From: Azospirillum fermentarium
Lineage (GTDB): Bacteria > Pseudomonadota > Alphaproteobacteria > Azospirillales > Azospirillaceae
Direction: 5' to 3'
DNA: 64,000 nt
Assembly: GCF_025961205.1 (NCBI RefSeq)
Contig: NZ_JAOQNH010000002.1
Location: 275,501 to 339,500 of the forward strand
Positions 63,471 through 64,000 of the stretch are shown piece by piece. Under the pieces are notes generated by a model that was given only the letters and a program-made list of their open reading frames with translations, made no database searches and was not told the origin of the DNA. Made by a program: the position numbers and the translations under genes. The first letter of the stretch is position 1; each line of letters starts with the position of its first letter.

Positions 63471-64000
63471 TCAACCCTCTGGAGGGAGGTTGAGCGCTTT
63501 GGCGGCGGCATGCTGCTCAGGGTTGTAGATTTTGGCGTCGTACCAAGCGCGCCACAGGACGCGGATCCAGGCTCTTGCGAGGATGCGGATGGCGTGGGGG
63601 TGATCGCAGCCGCGGTCCCGGGCTTTGCGGTAGACGGCGGCGGCCCAGGCGCAGGCATGGCGGGAGTTGTCGGCGAAGCAAGTGATGGCGGCGCGCAGGC
63701 GATGATTGCAGGCCCAGCGGAAGACGACGCCGCGGCTTTTGCCCGAGGCATGGGTGACGGGGCTGACCCCGGCTTCGGCGGCGAGTTGGTCGGGCGTTTG
63801 GAAGCGCTCGCGCACGTCGCCGAGTTCGGCGAGGATCTGGGCTGCGCAGATGCGTCCGGCCCGCGGGAAGGACATCACGACCTTGCCATCGGGGAGTTCG
63901 GCGACGGTGTGCTCGATGCGGGCGGAGAGCTTGGCGATCTCGGCGAGGAGGCGCTCCAGGACGGCTGCGAGGGCGCGGACCATCTCGCCCTTGGCCTCGG
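63471..64000 (-). mobile_element. IS110-family transposase, C-terminal part
   Basis: The minus-strand frame runs off the right window edge and encodes at least 176 residues of an IS110-type transposase. The C-terminal Transposase_20 domain is visible: MSFPRAGRICAAQILAELGDVRERFQTPDQLAAEAGVSPVTHASGKSRGVVFRW. HRLRAAITCFADNSRH follows. It includes the serine-containing region of this family (SPVTHASGKS). The stop is 12 bases from the hydrolase stop, so the element inserted at or near that gene's end. IS110 elements usually lack terminal inverted repeats, so its edge cannot be fixed here. Confidence 0.87.

Noticed and set aside
1..64000. tRNA, rRNA, CRISPR or prophage regions
   Set aside because: No cloverleaf with a TTCGA-type loop, no evenly spaced repeat array and no phage structural genes were seen.

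Overview
This is 64 kb of GC-rich, gene-dense chromosomal DNA from an alphaproteobacterium. The best fit is Rhodospirillales/Azospirillaceae (an Azospirillum-like organism). Reasons: trpG-trpD-trpC-moaC-moeA-lexA gene order, a GTTC-N7-GTTC type SOS box, a CVIRGC-type glutathione reductase, many chemoreceptors and sensor kinases, and rarity of A/T at third codon positions. This placement is an inference, because no rRNA or other marker gene is present. No tRNA, rRNA, CRISPR array or prophage was seen.

Layout. 1-3 kb: the 3' end of a Lys20-type homocitrate synthase, a P-loop protein and a convergent polytopic membrane protein. 3-9.2 kb: a periplasmic solute-binding protein, a chemoreceptor, and a two-gene exported unit whose second gene is a WD40-like propeller fused to a caspase-like peptidase. 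9.3-12.2 kb: an N-formylglutamate amidohydrolase-like enzyme, then a leftward copper operon (cueR, a polysaccharide deacetylase-like gene, copZ) behind a textbook CueR operator. 12.3-17.8 kb: trpGDC, a GNAT-MoaC fusion, moeA and lexA with an SOS box in its promoter. 17.9-19 kb: a SAM-I/IV-like riboswitch ahead of a MetA-type homoserine O-acetyltransferase. 19-24.3 kb: two DMT exporters, two small genes and a two-gene operon of unknown function. 24.5-29.5 kb: an AsmA-family protein, a hybrid histidine kinase and a small membrane protein.

29.7-37.1 kb holds a branched-chain amino acid type ABC system, split by an L,D-transpeptidase and two glycosyltransferases and lacking LivF. 37.1-43.8 kb: a pentapeptide/LprI-like exported protein, an MCP with a C-terminal PilZ domain, hisS and gor. 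43.9-50.6 kb: an anchored coiled-coil protein, a GmhB-like phosphatase, lptD, a stand-alone AsnC effector domain, a DEAD-box helicase and a GNAT protein. 50.6-55.5 kb: an isochorismatase-like and an alpha/beta hydrolase, then an NtrC-type regulator with its membrane kinase. 55.5-62.4 kb: a complete respiratory formate dehydrogenase locus (fdhE divergent from fdnGHI-fdhD), with a Cys-type catalytic subunit and an intergenic palindromic repeat. The window ends with a Tat-type hydrolase and the 3' part of an IS110-family transposase.

The most notable items are the exported caspase-WD40 unit (6.1-9.2 kb), the SAM riboswitch with a plausible RBS-masking hairpin (17.97-18.12 kb), the CueR operator over a copper operon that contains an unrelated envelope gene, the GNAT-MoaC fusion with a CTG at the junction, and a short TTACATAT-type motif shared by two distant promoters.
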